Assembly: GCF_008831285.2 (NCBI RefSeq)
Contig: NC_045140.1
Span: 15,932,370-15,996,369 of the forward strand
DNA length: 64,000 nucleotides
DNA from: Nymphaea colorata
Taxonomy: Eukaryota; Streptophyta; Magnoliopsida; Nymphaeales; Nymphaeaceae
Direction: 5' to 3'
A model generated the notes under the pieces. That model worked only from the letters and a program-made list of their open reading frames with translations. It was not told where the DNA came from and did no database searches. Positions 12,061 to 23,142 of the stretch are shown piece by piece. The position numbers were made by a program, and so were the translations under genes. Position 1 is the first letter of the stretch, and each line of letters opens with the position of its first letter.

Positions 12061-13660
12061 GACTCATAACTAGACCCAAGTCTGACCACCGATCTATACT
12101 CACAACCAAATCCAAAGCCAACAATTTTTGAATCATCCTACAATTTTTGAATCATCCAACAATTTATGGCCCACAAAAAACCATCTCAAACTATTGGCCA
12201 ACCAACAATGATCATTGATTGAGACTCACAACCAAATTCAAATCCAATAATTTTTGAATCAGTTAAGACCACTGGTCTAGGCTGACGAGTAGGTCCAAAT
12301 CCAACAATTTCTGGCCCAGAAAAAACCACTGATCTTACCTACAACGAGATTATGTCAGACTGTTGACTGTTAAAGTCCAATAATTTTTAGATCAGATTAG
12401 ACCACTGATCTATAGCCAAATCCAACAATTTTTGGATAAGATAAAATGTCTGATCTAAAATCCATGGCAAGATCCAAATTCAACGCAATGAAAGTCTGAT
12501 ATTTTTTGGATCAGATAAGATCACTAATCCAAACTCACAAACAAATCCAAATCGAACAATTTTTGGATCAGATAAGACCGTTGTTGTAAAGTCATGTCTA
12601 GATCCAAATCCAACAATATTTTGCTTAGAGAAGACCACTGATCCAAACCTTCAGCGAGATTATCAAGTTATTGGTCAACCTAGACCGATATTGATGTCCA
12701 ATAATTTCTAGATCAGATACGACCACTGATTTGCAGCCACATCCAATAATTTTTGGATTAAATGGGACCACACATCTAAATCCATGGCTAGATCTAAATC
12801 CAACAAGATTGAAGTCCAATAATTTTTTAATCAGATAAAACCATTAATCTAGATTCACAACAAAAATCCAACAATTTTTATATGAGATAAGGCCGCTGAT
12901 CTAAAATCATGAGTAGATCCAAATCCAATAATTTCTTGCTCAGGAAGATCACTCATGGAGACCTATAATGAGATTATATCCGACTATTGGCTGCCCTACA
13001 ACGATACTGAAGTCCAAAAATTTCTAGATCAAATGAGACCACAGATCTATATCCAAATTCAACAATTTATTCACCAGATAAGACCACTTATCTATTCCCA
13101 TGGCTAGATCCAAATCCAATGAGATTGAAGTCAAATATTTTTTGGTTAAGATAAGACTACTAATCTAGACTCACATCCAAATCCAAATCCAACAATCTTT
13201 GGATTAGGTAAGATCATTGATCTTAATCCATGGCTAGATCCGAATCCAACGTGATTGAAGTACAATATTTTCTGGATCAGATACGACCACGACCACTGAT
13301 CCAGACTCACAACAAAATCCAACAATTTTTTGGATCAGATAAGACCACTGATCTAAACTCAAGACTAGATCCAAATCCAAAAATTTATAGCTCAGGAAAG
13401 AACACTTACCAGACTTACAACGAGGTTGAAGTCCAATATTTTTTTAATCAGATAAGACCATTGAAGTCCAATAATTTTTTAATCGGATAAGACCATTGAT
13501 CCAGACTAACAATCAAATCCAAATCCAACAGCTTTTAGGTTAGATAAGACGACAGATTAAGCTCATGACTAGATCCAAATCGAACAATTTCTTGCTTGGA
13601 AAAGATCACTCATCTAGACCTACAATGAGATTATATGAGACAATCGGCTGGCCTATTTAA
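12030..13660. repeat. Degenerate nested tandem repeat array
   Basis: About 1.6 kb is built from variants of words such as gatccaaatccaacaat, ttttggatcagataagacca and ctgatctaaa. Short units of roughly 60 bp are organised in a longer unit of about 310 bp, marked by the landmark acaacgagat/tcagcgagat/ataatgagat at 12341, 12651 and 12965 (spacing 310 and 314). Further, less regular occurrences are at 13417 and 13622. Copies differ by many substitutions and small indels, so the array is old. No coding capacity. Confidence 0.85.
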
Positions 13661-14300
13661 ATCATCATATCCGACCAAACTGTTGTCTCATTAATTTATG
13701 TATGCAAGTGTCTCCAAGTATATGCATCCTATGTTGGTTTAATCTAAGATCTCAACTATTGTTGTCAAAAATCAATTTTAATCGGACGGTATTTCAATTG
13801 GATAAGACATTGAGGGCATTAGATTCATCGAGTGTACCTATTGCCAAACACCCATTCAAAATCATCAGCCTTTGGATTTCATTTAAGTGGAATTCAATTG
13901 TGCTAAGTGTCATTTTATATATTCATTAGTTTTTAAGGAATTCCTTTTGTTTCTTTATTGAATTTTATATAAATATTTTATCATAATCCACAAAAGATAC
14001 AGTTGAATCACTCTATAACATTGTTTGATACAATTCAATCGCTCTATTAGAGACAAAACTATCTCACAAAGACTAGGTCGGTAAAGTTTTGTCAGTCTAC
14101 TTTAAGACTTTCCTTTTCCCACAATTGTCGGTTTCCATTTCTCTGACGAGGTCAAAGTTCAAATGTTTTAATTCAAATAAATTGTTATTCCAGTTCTTGA
14201 TCAGATAGCGGGTAATTCAAGAAAGAGATCTCCCCACGCCGCTTCCCTCACATCATCATTTTCGTTCGAGAGAGAAAGAAAGAGAGAGAGGGAGAGGAAA
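13661..14300. other. Intergenic, no gene seen; GA tract at the right end
   Basis: AT-rich sequence with no recognised coding homology. A short GA-rich tract (14270-14297) directly precedes the uL2 pseudogene and could be a relic of its 5' leader. Confidence 0.35.
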
Positions 14301-14655
14301 CGCGTGATCGGAGATGAGAGGAAGGGAGCGGGGTCGGTCTGCCGTCTGCACACCCACCACCGGTAGGGTCCGGCAAGGTTTCGATTGCCGGTCGTCGGAC
14401 AGGGATGGAGATCGTGCATGACCCTGGGAAGGGTGCGCTGTTCGCTAGGGTGACCTTTCATTACGACCATCCGAGGGAGCTAATGATCACCACCGGATGT
14501 CGACAGGTCGGGTCATCTACTGCGACAAGAAGGCTACCATCTCTGTGGCAATGTCCTCCCGCTCCAATCCATTCCTGAGGAAGCCGTCGTGCGCAACATC
14601 GAGCGCCATGTAGCCAACCATGGTGTTTTCGCTCGATCCTTCGGGAACTACGCAC
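14301..14655 (+). pseudogene. RPL8: Cytosolic ribosomal protein uL2 (RPL8) pseudogene
   Basis: Reading left to right gives V-I-G-D-E-R-K-G-A-G-S-V, L-H-T-H-H-R, an in-frame TAG (14364-14366), G-P-A-R-F-R, then after a gap I-V-H-D-P-G-K-G-A-L-F-A-R-V-T-F. In a shifted frame come S-T-G-R-V-I-Y-C-D-K-K-A-T-I-S-V, and in a further frame G-N-V-L-P-L-Q-S-I-P-E-E-A-V-V, V-F-A-R-S-F-G-N-Y-A. This is the colinear N-terminal half of the large-subunit protein uL2. It is intronless over this stretch and carries one stop, one internal deletion (the L-D-F-G-E-R-N-G region) and at least two frameshifts. The C-terminal half is absent. A processed origin is possible; no poly-A tail is expected because the 3' part is missing. 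Confidence 0.82.
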
Positions 14656-14664
14656 CTTTCGAAA

Positions 14665-14728
14665 CGCATGATCAGAGATGAGAGGAAAGGTGCGGGATCG
14701 GTCTTCCGTCTGCACACCCACCACCGGT
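14665..14728 (+). pseudogene. RPL8: Second uL2 N-terminal fragment in tandem
   Basis: Ten bases after the first uL2 fragment a second copy of the uL2 N-terminus begins. An ATG at 14668 leads to M-I-R-D-E-R-K-G-A-G-S-V-F-R-L-H-T-H-H-R with no stop, and then homology ends abruptly in T-rich DNA. It is closer to the expected uL2 N-terminus than the first copy (R-D-E-R-K-G-A-G-S-V-F instead of the copy with Cys). The two copies are head to tail, so this is a truncated tandem duplicate or the start of a second insertion. Confidence 0.75.
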
Positions 14729-15932
14729 TTTGCGGTTTATTAGTATTGCTGTTTCTTCTTTTATTTGGTTATATTGATTGCATATTGGTTGTTTTTCATC
14801 ATTTGATTAGTGTAGTGAGCCCAATATGTTCTTCATTGATGTTGTGATGGATCTGATCTAGGATATTGAATTGGTGTTTTTGATCTGATCTCGTCTTTGG
14901 TGTTTTTTTTTTTTTGTTTTGTGATCTTGGTTAAAGAAATCAAAGTTTACGAAGTTAAGAGACATAATATCCCAATTGATTGAGTTGTAAGGTTTTATGC
15001 TAGTTAAGTATATGGTATATGCTTGGTAACTTTAAATGCTATTTGGTTTTAACTGCATAGTCACAGAAACGAGGGAGACGCCATACTTGTGGGAAATCTT
15101 GTTGGTCATTGAAATTTGGTGAAAAAAATATACTGTAGTGGTATAAAAGAAGTGCAGTTTCTTTTTTCAGGAGAAGAAGTCGATGTTGTTGATACTTGAT
15201 ATGATACAGATATTTGAAAAGAATTAAAAATGTTTTAGAGAGAGCTAAGTTAATCCGATACGTACTAAGCATCAAATGGTCTTGTTAATACCAACCTTAT
15301 CATACTCGGCTTCATCCGACCGATACAAATTGAAATACTGGCAAATGGATTTGAATCAGCAATTTCAAGAGTACCGAGTGTCGCCTTTTGACTATTTTTA
15401 AATATTTTAAGAATTTTCATTAATTATAAACATTTTCATTTATTCTTAAGATTGTTTTTTAAAATTTCTTTTACAAAACTCTGGTAAAAACTGGAGATTT
15501 GATGAGAGTCCTCAAAATGTCAATGGATCTGGATCTTGTCCAGTTTTGGATCACGTGTGTTGCGGCGAGGGTGTATGCTCACATCTGAATTCAGAATAAA
15601 GCAATTCAAAACTGAAGAAAAATAAGCGCGATATCTGTGACGATCATGGGCATAATTGTCTTTTCAGAGAAAAACCGTCACATGAAGCCAGCGTTGAGGA
15701 GGCAACTTGTCCAATCATCCCATTGTCGAAAAGTGATGCGTGGGACCCATCCCATTTGAAAACACTAGAAAAACCGTGGGGAATTGCAGTTAAAACAGAA
15801 ATCAAGAATCCGGATAGCACTAACCAAGGATGCGCTGAGGAGGTTCCCCAAGAAGCAATTCGCCAGGACTCGACATTCCACCCTTCAGTGGTATGCCGTT
15901 TCCCCTGCTTCTTGCTGCCATCCTTTTGTTTG
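14729..15932. other. Intergenic; possible 5' leader exon at 15700-15893
   Basis: T-rich DNA to about 15550, then a more balanced stretch. Sequence up to 15892 ends in ccttcagtg/gtatgcc, a plausible splice donor followed by a pyrimidine-rich intron. It may be the untranslated first exon of a gene disrupted by the assembly gap. No protein homology was recognised. Confidence 0.25.
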
Positions 15933-16028
15933 TTTCCTCTCGCTGCGGTAGTGATCGTGAAATCTCGATTTGCTGGTCCTTTTCCTCTCGCTGCGGTAGT
16001 GATCGTGAAGTCTCGATTTGCTGGTCCT
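15933..16028. repeat. 48-bp tandem duplication
   Basis: Two almost identical 48-bp units (15933-15980 and 15981-16028) start with tttcctctcgctgcggtagt and differ by one base (gtgaaatctc versus gtgaagtctc). The near identity indicates a recent slippage or unequal-exchange event. Confidence 0.9.
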
Positions 16029-16499
16029 TCTTCTGACTTGGCGCGTCTTTTTTATCGTTGCCACGGACGTGATTGTAGGTATTCTTGGATTTCTCGGTTT
16101 TGGTTAGGTTGACGCTTCGTTTTGTGGTATTCTTCGAATTTGGTCTTGGTGGTTGCGTGTTTGGGTCAGGAGAACGATGCGAGAAGTTTGATCACAACGG
16201 ATCTTGATTTCATGTGCCTGTTCCTGTTCTATTTGTAGTCGTTCTGTTTGCTGCATCTTGATGCAGTATTGTCGTATCTCGTTCCTTTTCCCACGCTGAT
16301 TGCTTGGAGATGGTCCTTTTAGTTCTTTTGATTTCAGAGAAAATTGCGGTTGTTTTGATTGATTGTTTGTCTAGACCTGTCTATTCAATTTCAATTTGTC
16401 GGATGGTAGTTTCTGGACTTTACTTTTGGTGGCAGTTCTGGATTTTCTCCTTTCTTTGCTCAATTATGGTCTCTGTCTTCCTTGATTGAATTTGGTTGG

Positions 16500-16694
16500 G
16501 AAATAAAGTAACTCGAGGTCGATTGTCCATGCCTTCATAAGAATCTGTTTCACCAGATGGGAGGCTTCTTTTACAGGACGGCGTTTGTGCAAGGCAACAT
16601 AAGCAGCACCTTTCTCTTCTTGAAATGCTTGAAGGAACATCCCAAACTGTTGATTTGGGTGAACAATAATAGAAAGCAGTCTCAGAACGAGCAT
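16500..16694 (-). CDS. Possible WW-domain-like exon cut by the assembly gap
   Basis: The - strand frame read from the gap edge gives A-F-Y-Y-C-S-P-K-S-T-V-W-D-V-P-S-S-I-S, resembling the second half of a WW domain (aromatic pair, S/T-x-W, P). It then runs into a Cys-rich stretch and G-E-T-D-S-Y-E-G-M-D-N-R-P. A WW domain is about 35 residues and the first Trp would lie in the missing bases, so the call cannot be completed. The opposite strand is also open over the same interval. Treat as a weak candidate. Confidence 0.22.
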
Positions 16695-16794
16695 NNNNNN
16701 NNNNNNNNNNNNNNNNNNNNNNNNNNNNNNNNNNNNNNNNNNNNNNNNNNNNNNNNNNNNNNNNNNNNNNNNNNNNNNNNNNNNNNNNNNNNNN
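16695..16794. other. Assembly gap of exactly 100 N
   Basis: Positions 16695-16794 are all N. A round 100 is the conventional placeholder for a scaffolding join of unknown size. The next base (16795) is also the first base of the large direct duplication, which matters for judging whether that duplication is real. Confidence 0.99.
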
Positions 16795-17119
16795 TGTCGC
16801 AGGCTGCAAACGTCCGCCCAAGAAAGACACAAGTTTTGTTTATTATTTAAATGCTGTTAAGAACATGCCATCCGATTTAACAGTATCAGAAGGCTGGTTT
16901 ATCGTTGAACCACCGAAGTAGCGACCAGCGAAACTACCAATACATATATTACGTAAGTGACCAGCCATCGTTATTCTCATTCTTTTTCTCCGAAGATATC
17001 GTGATTCTCATTATTTTTCTCCCAAGATTTACGTACGACGATCGGACATCGTTTTATTTTATTGATGTTTTTCTTTAATCGCATCGGCTCCTAATGCTTC
17101 CGAACTGTGTGTTTTGCAG

Positions 17120-17572
17120 GTTTCCTCCTTTTCCATCGCTTATCCTTCCTTCCCGTGTTCGCTCTATGGGTTCCCTCGTTTACAGGAGCGCGGAAGTTCA
17201 ATTTCTTGAGGAGATTCAAAAACCTAGGGTAGCAGAGGGCCCATCATGTCGCCTGGGGTTCTGATCTCCAGAGGACGTCAAGATCGAGAGTGTTCCACGG
17301 CAAGAATTAGGTCGGCATTGAGACACCATGAGATCAACGCCTCTGCTTCATGAGATGTCAGTCCTTCAATTAGGAAAGATGTCTAAGCATTCGTTTTGGA
17401 CGGAACGGGGTGGCCAGGTGATTTGATGTTTGTTGCTTGTGATTTGCGTCTATTTTACAATGTGACGTTGTCTTCTGATGTTGTTATGGTTGTGATACAG
17501 GTTAAAGTACACATTACCCGGAAGGACATGACCTACGAAGTGAGCTAGCACCTTGATTCGTTCCTAAATTGG
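17120..17572 (+). pseudogene. Unidentified exon pair in duplication copy A
   Basis: Two blocks have good splice signals: 17120-17417 (acceptor ttttgcag, donor gtgatt) and 17501-17572 (acceptor gatacag, donor gtaaga). From ATG 17166 one frame reads M-G-S-L-V-Y-R-S-A-E-V-Q-F-L-E-E-I-Q, interrupted by TGA and TAG-like stops, and the second block continues V-K-V-H-I-T-R-K-D-M-T-Y-E-V before another stop. I do not recognise the family. The splice signals and the clusters of charged residues suggest a decayed gene, or a transcribed non-coding one. The same blocks occur in copy B (25868-26165, 26249-26320). Confidence 0.3.
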
Positions 17573-19246
17573 GTAAGACATAGTTGATCGTCCAATAATT
17601 GATGTTGTTTGACATAGCTGCTTTATCCCCAAAAAAAATTCAGTGTCTTTGTGATTGACTCGATCAATGTTGTGCTGAGATGCTTGGAACATGATCATGT
17701 ATCTTGATAATTTGCATCTGTTGAGAAGAAGGTAATGCCCTTAGGTTAAAAACAATGGTAAATACAACAGTTGTATGGAAATAGCTTATAGAAGTACTGC
17801 AATTCCATGTCCTTAGGTTGAAAATCCAATGGTAAAACATATTAAAGGTGTTATCAGATTCCTCCCCGTGGTCCAGAGCATCAAAGTTTGCTTCCTGATA
17901 TCTTAAATTGGTGCGTACTTCAATTTTATTTTGCCTGAGTTATGCAGTACTTGGTGTCATTTGTAGCATTTGGTTGCAATCAGCTAGTTGCTGTTGTTTG
18001 CAATGACCTCTCTTGTTATGGATGAGTTAAAAATGAGTCTCATTGTCATTGTGAAGATACTTCTGCACATATTAAGGTAATCACTTCCTTGTTGTTGATG
18101 CTTTATTTTCTTCTTTGTCATGCCTACTTTGTTTATCAGTGGGCCCGATCAATGCAGATGCCATTGAGAGGGAAAACTCATATTTCTTTGCATTGAACTT
18201 GTTCAACTTGAAAAGGGCTCCTTTCTCATTTCTTGTACATTCACAATCCAATGCCTCTATCAAAGAATCTTGGATAAGACAAGTCTGTTGTCTTGCTCTC
18301 TTATGATTAATGCATTTGCAGATATAGTAATGTCAATCTTTGTGAAGTTAAAAGAGTCACAGTGCACTATGCATGTGACATCACAACTAAGTTTTGTTTT
18401 CTGGACCTTGTTACCCATTGTAAAATATTTAAGGAAAAACTGAACGAATTAAACTTGTTCTCATGCCACAATGGTTTGGAATTAAATTTTATGAGAATGC
18501 AAAGCACTAGACATTTTTTTGTTTATTCATGGTTCTCGGTTTGGTAGTTCATGAAAACAAAGCTTATTGTCAGATTCTGATTCCTTGATTGCAGAAGAAC
18601 TTCTTTTGTTTCCGATAATGTTGACATGCATTTTTCACAGTTAATCCTGTAGACATTTGGCTTCTGTGAGCCTCCTGGGATTTGCCCAAGTTCTGTGGTG
18701 TTTATTTATTTTATCAAGGAGACTACGATGGCTTGCTTTGGTTTCGGTGCATTTCATGAAATAGGTTCATATGGCCCTGGAGTGTTAGTGATTGACAACC
18801 TTAGCAAGGCAAAATCTTGAAGAACATAGTTCTGTTGATAATGCTTCATATATCTCTTGAAAACTTTGGCATTTAAAAACTTTTAGAAAGTGTAGGTGAG
18901 CAGTAATAAATGATAAAAACTATATGTAGCTTAATAACAAAGGCTTTCACAATTAGCGTAATCAAATAAATGCATAAAAACATAGATGATGGAACAAAAA
19001 GCATATCTAGAATGTAGAAAGAACTAAATAAACAAAGAGTACTTGAGAGTATCAATGATGTTCCTGTGGGAAAATTGATAGGAATAAAATACCGTGTAGT
19101 TTACCTGAATGAGAAAGTCAAAGCGGAAGGGAACCATGGAACTGATTTGGACCAGGATCTGTTTTCTATATAATTGCATTTACTACCAAGTTTTATGAAA
19201 AAGTTTGAATTTTAAAGATGATTCTTAACTGCAGCATGATTTTGAT

Positions 19247-19505
19247 TAGGCTTGGGCATCCGGCCGGCCTGACACCCGAAAATCTACTACGGGCCCGGTC
19301 CGATACCCGACATCCGAGCTCGGGCCCGGCCCGGTTAAATAAAAATATTTTTTAATGTGCAATATTTTTTTAAATATAAAAAAATATTTTAAATAATATA
19401 TATTATTAAATAAAAATAATACAAAAAAATAAATTGGGCTGAATCAGGCCCCACCGGGCCGACCCGGGCTGAACTTTTCGGGCCTGGGCTCGATGCCCAG
19501 GCTTA
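19247..19505. mobile_element. hAT-like MITE, copy A (259 bp)
   Basis: Flanked by the perfect 8-bp direct repeat attttgat (19239-19246 and 19506-19513). The ends are inverted: taggcttgggcatc on the left, and the reverse complement of the right end is taagcctgggcatc. An 8-bp target duplication plus T-A-G-G type termini is the hAT signature. The interior has GC-rich arms (gggcccggtccgataccc, gggccgacccgggctg) around an AT-rich centre and no ORF, so it is non-autonomous. Confidence 0.88.
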
Positions 19506-19522
19506 ATTTTGATCCTATGAGT

Positions 19523-19523
<1 letters not shown>

Positions 19524-19579
<56 letters not shown>

Positions 19580-19580
19580 G
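19524..19580. repeat. (GT)n(GA)n microsatellite
   Basis: Compound GT then GA repeat just right of the MITE. Copy B has the same compound repeat with a slightly different number of units (28295-28349), consistent with slippage or sequencing error. Confidence 0.9.
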
Positions 19581-21357
19581 TTATGTTTTTGCATAACCTA
19601 TTTGCTGAGCTGATTATTTTTGGGTCCAACACTTTGTAAAAGTTGGTAGGAAGCATTCTTGATCTCCTCTAAGGGAGATGTGTATCTTCCTACATGAAGG
19701 ACATGAACCCCTTCAACTATTTCAACCTGGCGTTGTCCAATAAGGGAGAGCTGGAGAGGACATGTTTTCCCTATTGTTAGGAGACAAACAAAGAACGTGA
19801 TTATACAATTTTCATGTACCACTGATCCAGAGAACAATCATCTTAGCTTATGTTCAGATTTGAATATTTTCAGTAAGAGCTCTGAACTTTTGTCTATCCT
19901 TTGATCAATGGACATTTTTGTCTAACCTCTGTCAAAATTTTAATAAATTTTCAGTTGTGTTATCAACAGGCACCGTGTAGTTCAATATCTAATTCATCTA
20001 ACTGGTATCTCTGCACAGCAAATTGCCATTCTCATATTGGCAAGCGAAATCCATCTTTGCCTAAAGTTTTCCATGTTAGCCTTTAGAAATGACAATTATA
20101 GATGCTTTTCTTAGATGAAATGATATAAGCACCACTGGCACATTTTCAAATGACAGAAACCCATTTAGGCAGGGATGAAAGCCTTGTCTTCTGCCTTTGC
20201 CAATATTTGCCTTCTACCTGGATATATCCTTGCTGGTGTCTGTTATTTAAATCCACAAAATTGCTTTTCTTATTCAGCTAGAAGAAAATATGTCTATGCT
20301 TATGCATATGGTCATTGGTGTTTGATAGTTGTGGAAGGCATCTCTTATTTTTTAAAGAAACCACTCATTCGGCTGATTTGACTTCAGGGATCATGGGCTG
20401 TTCATCAGCAGCATTTAAGGGTGAGGTCACCTTTCTTCTCCTTTTAGCTGGTTTGAGGAAGGGAAGTGATGCTGTATTGATGATAAACTCTTAAAGAAGC
20501 TGATCAGCTAATATTAGAAACATGTCATTGAGGTGCTGTCCAGTGGGTCTTGGACCAGGTGGTGAGGAAGGAACCAATTGAAGCGAGAAGCTCATTTAAG
20601 GCAAGACACTTTCTTTTGTTTTGTGTTCTTTCATCCAATTCTAGGATAACTATAGAGTGAAGTAAGACAATGTGTGGTCTGTGTCTGGATGCATGAAGGA
20701 TATTTGACCTGTTGTAGGTGCTTGAAGAACCCCAACTTGGTGTTGAGGAAGTTCATGGGCAGAAACATGATTCATAGACAAAAGCAGACCAGGTTTGAAA
20801 CTTGTCTAGCTAGGTATGGTGGTGATTTTTCTCGTACTTGTTCATGTAGCTGCATTTATAGTGAGGTACCTTGCTGCTTGAGTTTGCATAAAAATTTGTT
20901 TTGAGTTGGGATACTTTAAGAGAGAGAGAGAGAGATAAGATTGGTGAATCTTGTACTTGAGCTGTCGAGGATGGGATTCAAGTGGTCTCATTTTTGTTGT
21001 GAAGAAGTTGCTGTCCGGTCTGCTTTACCAATCTCTCTTTCATAGTTGTTGTCTAATGCGTGTGGCAGGCTTGTAAAGTTGTGGAGGGCTAAAGGTGTTC
21101 CAAAAACTGAATGAGAAGCAAACTACAGCACTTCCCGTGGTGACATGTCAGAGGCCAAAGATGGTAGGGGATTCAATATTTGCGGGTATTTGATTTTCGA
21201 AAGCATTTGTTTTGGTTCTTATCCTTATTTATTGATTGATCAAATCCAATGTTTTTGCTAGTCTTTAGAAAACAATCGCTGCATTTAATTGAGTTCTAGT
21301 CATTTGATCTTCTTGTGTAACTGACAGTAGTTTCATGTTTTATTTGTCTGTGCACAG

Positions 21358-21806
21358 GCTGTCTATCAAAATGCATGACAGATTAGTTTATTATCTGTTA
21401 CGCTTTGAGTGGGAAGGCTTGGGATCTTATGCATCAGCACTGGGTATCGTTTTTTTCTTTTCAACGCTGACGTTTTTTGTTTTTAAATAAGTATAAATGG
21501 AAATTAATAAGAACTGTAACATTCACTATAATCCTATAAGTCATGTTGCTCTTATTGTTGTCCTATTTCCGTCTTCGCCTAAGAGTCTAATAGTCTATGC
21601 TAACTGCCGTTATCATCACAGTGGTGATTTTAAAGTCTCTCTCTTCTTATGCAAATGTTTTTTTATGTGCAGTTAATCCGATCCAGTTGTTTCTTGAGTA
21701 GATCCAAATTGAAAAACCAATAGAAGTATTTGCACCAAAAGATGTGGAGTATTTGGTGGACTATTGAAGTACAGTGACAACGAATCCATATTTCCTAAAA
21801 TGCTTG
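21358..21806 (+). pseudogene. MOB1 kinase-activator remnant, copy A
   Basis: The clear part is 21702-21806, ending at donor gtaaga. It reads I-Q-I-E-K-P-I-E-V-F-A-P-K-D-V-E-Y-L-V-D, then in shifted frames W-I-E-V-Q and D-N-E-S-I-F-P-K-M-L. This is the MOB1 segment K-K-P-I-E-V-S-A-P-K-Y-V-E-Y-L-M-D-W and D-D-E-T-I-F-P. A weaker block after acceptor gtgcacag (21357) reads A-V and then Q-I-S-L-L, as expected for the preceding MOB1 exon. MOB1 binds NDR/LATS-type kinases in mitotic exit and growth control. Frameshifts show this copy is dead. Confidence 0.68.
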
Positions 21807-22469
21807 GTAAGATTCTTTCCTTGTTAGATATAGGTTTTCTTCCTTACTTTGTAGCATAGTTAGAAATAACGTTTCGATGCTTTGAACTGCATGGTTTTTC
21901 TCGGATATTACACGGCGAGGTTGAAAAATAACAAAGAGAAAAATATGAAAGAAATACAGAATGTTTAGGTTCAGTACCACAGACATCCAAGACCTTAGGT
22001 ATCAAACTGAGGTACATTCCTCAAAACATTTCACATCATTTTTTGCAATCGTATTATCACAATCGCGTTGCCGTAATTTCAATGGCAAAGGAAATTCAAG
22101 AATTGAAATAGGAAAAAACGTGGACTGCAACTTTTGATCAATAAATCAAATTAGAATGAGAAACTATTTAATATTAGGAAGCCCGACTATGAATAGAGAG
22201 TGCAAGTTCCTTGAGTGCGGAATTCAAAATAATAAGTGAATTTTGAGTATAGTTTATTAAACATATCAATATGTTTAAACATGAACCCCTCTAAAAATAA
22301 AAAAAAATGTGACTATATGAAAAGAAAATAGAATGAGATATAAGCGTTAATCTCAAAACAGAGGGTGAAAGAGAGGATCAGGCGCTTGAAGTGCACGCCT
22401 CATCGATGTGGGGGCGTGTGCTTCAACAAAACTGGCCTATTTTACTAGTCGGTTACGTGTGGTTATATT

Positions 22470-22645
22470 AAGGTATACCGGTGCGGAAAAGCACCGCTGT
22501 AGGTCTATAGCGGTGATGACCTATATCGGCGATGATGAGCACCGGTATAACTATCTATAGCGGCGCAGTCCCCCACCGCTATAAGTTGATACAGCGACGA
22601 CATAAACCACCGGTATAGACATATAACGGTGGTTTTTCCAAACAT
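22470..22645. mobile_element. CACTA-like subterminal fold-back repeats, copy A
   Basis: Within about 175 bp the words accggtata and tatagcggtg, and their complements, recur in alternating orientation (caccgctgtaggtctatagc, caccgctataag, ccaccggtatag, ataacggtgg). Such short alternating G/C-TATA motifs are typical of subterminal regions of plant CACTA (CMC) transposons and can fold into hairpins. No CACTA terminus or transposase was seen, so only a remnant is claimed. Confidence 0.5.
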
Positions 22646-23142
22646 GTGGGCGCGTTTGTGTTGCTTCCAGTGCCGACAAAACATGCATTTTCATGCCTCA
22701 AGGGTTCAAAACCAGTAAAGTTTTTCAGTAAGTAAGTAGAGCAACAACAATTGAGATTACTTCTAAGTTGAGATCATTTGCATCCAACTTTTTTATGTGG
22801 TTCGGTCAAATATCAGATCCAATTTGGATTTATTAACATCCCTATTTAGGACAAGGTGTTGTACTAGCCAGTAAGTAACTCCTTCAAGTTGTAGATTTGT
22901 AGTATTGTAAATTTGAAATTGACTTGGGGTTGATAAAAATTTTTGTTAATTTCATAAGCTGAAATAGTTACTAAAGCTACGTTTCTTTTGGGTTTCTTTC
23001 CTTTCGTTTTTAGTTTTTTATATGGATATGTCTATGCTTGCATTCTCTTTCCTGTTTTTTGGCTTCGTAATTGGTGAATTCCATCACTCGGTTTTGCAGC
23101 CAATCTGTTTCTTGGAGCTATATATGAGCATTCATGTAGCCA

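Larger units (their letters stand above)
16795..22941 (+). repeat. Large direct duplication, copy A
   Basis: Starts right after the N gap with tgtcgcaggctgcaaacg and matches copy B at 25542-32757 in the same orientation. From 16795 to about 21445 the copies differ almost only by single-base gains and losses, many in homopolymers (for example ggtccagag against ggtcccagag). From about 21450 to 22941 substitutions and indels of up to about 25 bp become frequent. Contents in order: exon-like blocks, a hAT-like MITE, GT/GA microsatellite, MOB1 remnants and a CACTA-like fold-back. Confidence 0.93.

Noticed and set aside
12030..13660. CRISPR-like array
   Set aside because: Repeats are directly adjacent variants without unique spacers, and the genome is eukaryotic; it is a degenerate tandem satellite.
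14201..14724. Minus-strand ORFs opposite the uL2 pseudogene
   Set aside because: The + strand carries the uL2 homology in order; the - strand ORFs are overlaps without homology and appear twice because the underlying text is duplicated.
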